A stretch of 7,275 nucleotides of DNA from Limnohabitans sp. Lineage in GTDB: Bacteria > Pseudomonadota > Gammaproteobacteria > Burkholderiales > Burkholderiaceae_C. The notes beneath the pieces were generated by a model. That model worked only from the letters and a program-made list of their open reading frames with translations, was not told where the DNA came from and made no database searches. The stretch lies in assembly GCA_024641725.1 (NCBI GenBank), contig JAHECM010000041.1, forward strand, positions 18,148-25,422. The letters run 5' to 3'. Made by a program: the position numbers and the translations under genes. Positions 6,752 to 7,275 of this stretch are shown piece by piece; position 1 is the first letter of the stretch; every line of letters begins with the position of its first letter.

Positions 6752-6993
6752 GCGTCGGCCCAGGGCTTGAGCTGACCGCCGTCCAGCACTTTGATCTGGT
6801 CTTCCACCGCCTGCAGCTTGTCGCGGCAAAAAGCCAGCAAGCTGGCCCCGCGCTGGTAGCCCGTCAGCAACTGGTCCAGCGGCATCTGCCCAGATTCAAG
6901 TTGCCCCACCAATTGCTCCAGCTCCTGCAAGGCCGCTTCGTAGCTGGGCGGCAGCGCTGGGGTGGGGGTCGCGGTGGAGAGGGCCTTGGGCAT
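6748..6993 (-). CDS. xseB: Exodeoxyribonuclease VII small subunit
   Basis: XseB is the small, coiled-coil subunit of exonuclease VII. Several copies bind the long helical region of each XseA and are needed for its single-strand DNA degradation. The product has 81 aa, close to the 80 of E. coli. The family signature is clear: SYEAALQELEQLVGQLESG (17-35), MPLDQLLTGYQRGASLLAFC (37-56), then KLQAVEDQIKVL (59-70). These form two helices around a short turn at SGQMPLD. The first 16 residues are Pro/Ala/Thr-rich and probably unstructured. I chose the ATG at 6993 because ACGGAA (GGAA six bases upstream) precedes it; a TTG at 7047 would add 18 unlikely residues. It is the first gene of the operon with ispA and dxs, and its TGA overlaps the ispA ATG. 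xseA is not in the window. Confidence 0.95.
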   Translation of the reverse strand: MPKALSTATPTPALPPSYEAALQELEQLVGQLESGQMPLDQLLTGYQRGASLLAFCRDKLQAVEDQIKVLDGGQLKPWADA

Positions 6994-6999
6994 GGGAAG

Positions 7000-7004
7000 T
7001 TCCG
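7000..7004 (-). promoter_or_regulatory. Ribosome binding site of xseB
   Basis: CGGAA on the - strand (TTCCG on +) places GGAA six bases before the ATG at 6993. It is a modest match to the anti-Shine-Dalgarno but the only purine-rich site near a start here, and it favours this ATG over the upstream TTG at 7047. Confidence 0.55.
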
Positions 7005-7015
7005 TAAAAGGGAAG

Positions 7016-7021
7016 ATTTTA
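7016..7021 (-). promoter_or_regulatory. Possible -10 element for the xseB-ispA-dxs operon
   Basis: TAAAAT on the - strand (ATTTTA on +) lies 22 bases before the xseB ATG, giving a leader of roughly 15-20 bases. The best -35 match is TTGTAC (GTACAA at 7042-7047 on +), but the 20-base spacing is longer than optimal. It is the only AT-rich -10 candidate close to the gene. Confidence 0.35.
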
Positions 7022-7042
7022 GGGCTTGAGGAGGCCAGCAGG

Positions 7043-7048
7043 TACAAT
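7043..7048 (+). promoter_or_regulatory. Possible -10 element for the oxygenase gene at the right edge
   Basis: TACAAT matches the -10 consensus at five of six positions and lies 108 bases before the ATG at 7157. No strong -35 is visible at 16-18 bases. If used, transcription would begin near 7055 and produce a leader of about 100 bases with several hairpins. The element overlaps the proposed -35 of the divergent xseB promoter. Confidence 0.35.
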
Positions 7049-7059
7049 CGCGCCTTCCC

Positions 7060-7085
7060 GGCAGGACGATTCCCGCCATTTTTTT
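7060..7085 (+). terminator. Terminator-like hairpin in the leader of the oxygenase gene
   Basis: GGCAGG (7060-7065) pairs with CCCGCC (7072-7077), with one A-C mismatch, around a six-base loop. One A and then seven T (7079-7085) follow. This has the shape and polarity of an intrinsic terminator on the + strand, yet no + strand gene ends nearby. It sits between the candidate promoter and the next gene, so it could be an attenuator or a stop for antisense transcripts from the xseB side. It could also be chance. Confidence 0.4.
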
Positions 7086-7120
7086 GCGCCTGTTTTTCCG
7101 AATTCGGCGCTTTGTCCCTG

Positions 7121-7134
7121 CCCCTTCATAGGGG
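7121..7134 (+). other. Small hairpin upstream of the oxygenase start
   Basis: CCCCT (7121-7125) pairs with AGGGG (7130-7134) around a TCAT loop. The right arm runs into GGGGGAG, a purine-rich string that resembles a ribosome binding site but is 19 bases from the ATG, too far to serve the start at 7157. The closer candidate is CAGG at 7147-7150, six bases away and weak. Confidence 0.4.
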
Positions 7135-7156
7135 GAGTCTCTAGGTCAGGTCATCC

Positions 7157-7275
7157 ATGTCTGATTTAAGTCTTCAACTGCAGCAGGCCGCAAGCCAACT
7201 ACCAGTTTCCACTTACTTCGATGAGGCGCTGTTCCAGCGCGAATTGAAAACGCTCTTTCAGCAAGGCCCGCGCTA
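7157..7275 (+). CDS. Probable Rieske-type ring-hydroxylating oxygenase alpha subunit, N-terminus (partial)
   Basis: The gene runs off the right edge after 39 full codons. The visible protein begins MSDLSLQLQQAASQLPVS, then TYFDEALFQRELKTLFQQGPR. The pattern S-x-Y-F/D-x-x-L-F-x-R-E-x-x-x-L/I-F is the short N-terminal arm that precedes the Rieske domain in alpha subunits of ring-hydroxylating and related mononuclear-iron oxygenases. I recall near-identical starts in Comamonadaceae proteins annotated this way and encoded next to xseB. Such enzymes use a Rieske [2Fe-2S] cluster to feed electrons to a catalytic iron; the substrate cannot be told here. The Rieske C-x-H and C-x-x-H residues would lie beyond the window, so the call depends on the N-terminal arm alone. 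The gene is transcribed divergently from xseB-ispA-dxs. Confidence 0.65.
   Translation, partial: MSDLSLQLQQAASQLPVSTYFDEALFQRELKTLFQQGPR

Noticed and set aside
6748..6829. Upstream start for ispA at 6829
   Set aside because: It would add 26 residues encoded within xseB and unlike the family. The ATGA overlap at 6748-6751 gives the normal protein length.
7060..7077. Mini-ykkC (guanidine-II) riboswitch suggested by an ACGA in the loop
   Set aside because: That class needs two small stems, each with an exact ACGR tetraloop closed by G-C pairs. Here there is one stem, the loop is six bases, and the second hairpin (7121-7134) has a TCAT loop.
7112..7144. Possible leader peptide from a TTG start (MSLPLHRGSL)
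   Set aside because: It has no ribosome binding site, a weak start codon and no run of regulatory codons, so it is likely chance.

Overview
This window looks like an ordinary chromosomal segment of a betaproteobacterium, most likely Burkholderiales and probably Comamonadaceae (Limnohabitans/Rhodoferax-like). That placement is an inference from the GC-rich coding sequence, the xseB-ispA-dxs gene order, the Tat-exported TakP/FcbT1-type TRAP binding protein and the ring-hydroxylating oxygenase gene beside xseB. There are no insertion sequences, CRISPR arrays, tRNAs or rRNAs, and no sign of recent transfer.

Layout from left to right. (1) Positions 1-122 hold the last 39 codons of a probable fluoride channel gene, crcB/fluC, on the + strand. 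(2) Positions 195-2527 hold two + strand genes 14 bases apart. They encode the small (DctQ-type) and large (DctM-type, 574 aa, unusually long) membrane subunits of a TRAP transporter. (3) Positions 2528-2779 are a 252-base convergent gap with one intrinsic terminator for each side. (4) Positions 2780-3859, on the - strand, encode the matching periplasmic binding protein, a 359-aa TakP/FcbT1-like protein with a twin-arginine signal peptide. (5) Positions 3995-6993, on the - strand, hold xseB, ispA and dxs in transcription order. xseB and ispA overlap by four bases and ispA and dxs are 3 bases apart. (6) Positions 6994-7156 are a divergent promoter region. The leader on its + side carries several hairpins, one of them terminator-like. 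(7) Positions 7157-7275 hold the first 39 codons of a + strand gene that resembles Rieske-type ring-hydroxylating oxygenase alpha subunits.

How the genes work together. DctQ, DctM and the binding protein should form one Na+-driven importer for an organic acid. Close resemblance of the binding protein to TakP points to 2-oxo acids such as pyruvate, but lactate or aromatic carboxylates remain possible. Dxs condenses pyruvate with glyceraldehyde 3-phosphate to start the MEP pathway, and IspA makes farnesyl diphosphate from its products. XseB is the small subunit of exonuclease VII and has no metabolic link to the other two; its place in this operon is a common proteobacterial arrangement.

I found no clear undescribed system. 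The points most worth a second look are the structured leader of the right-edge oxygenase gene, the split convergent TRAP locus beside dxs, and the enlarged DctM with its charged repeat-bearing tail.
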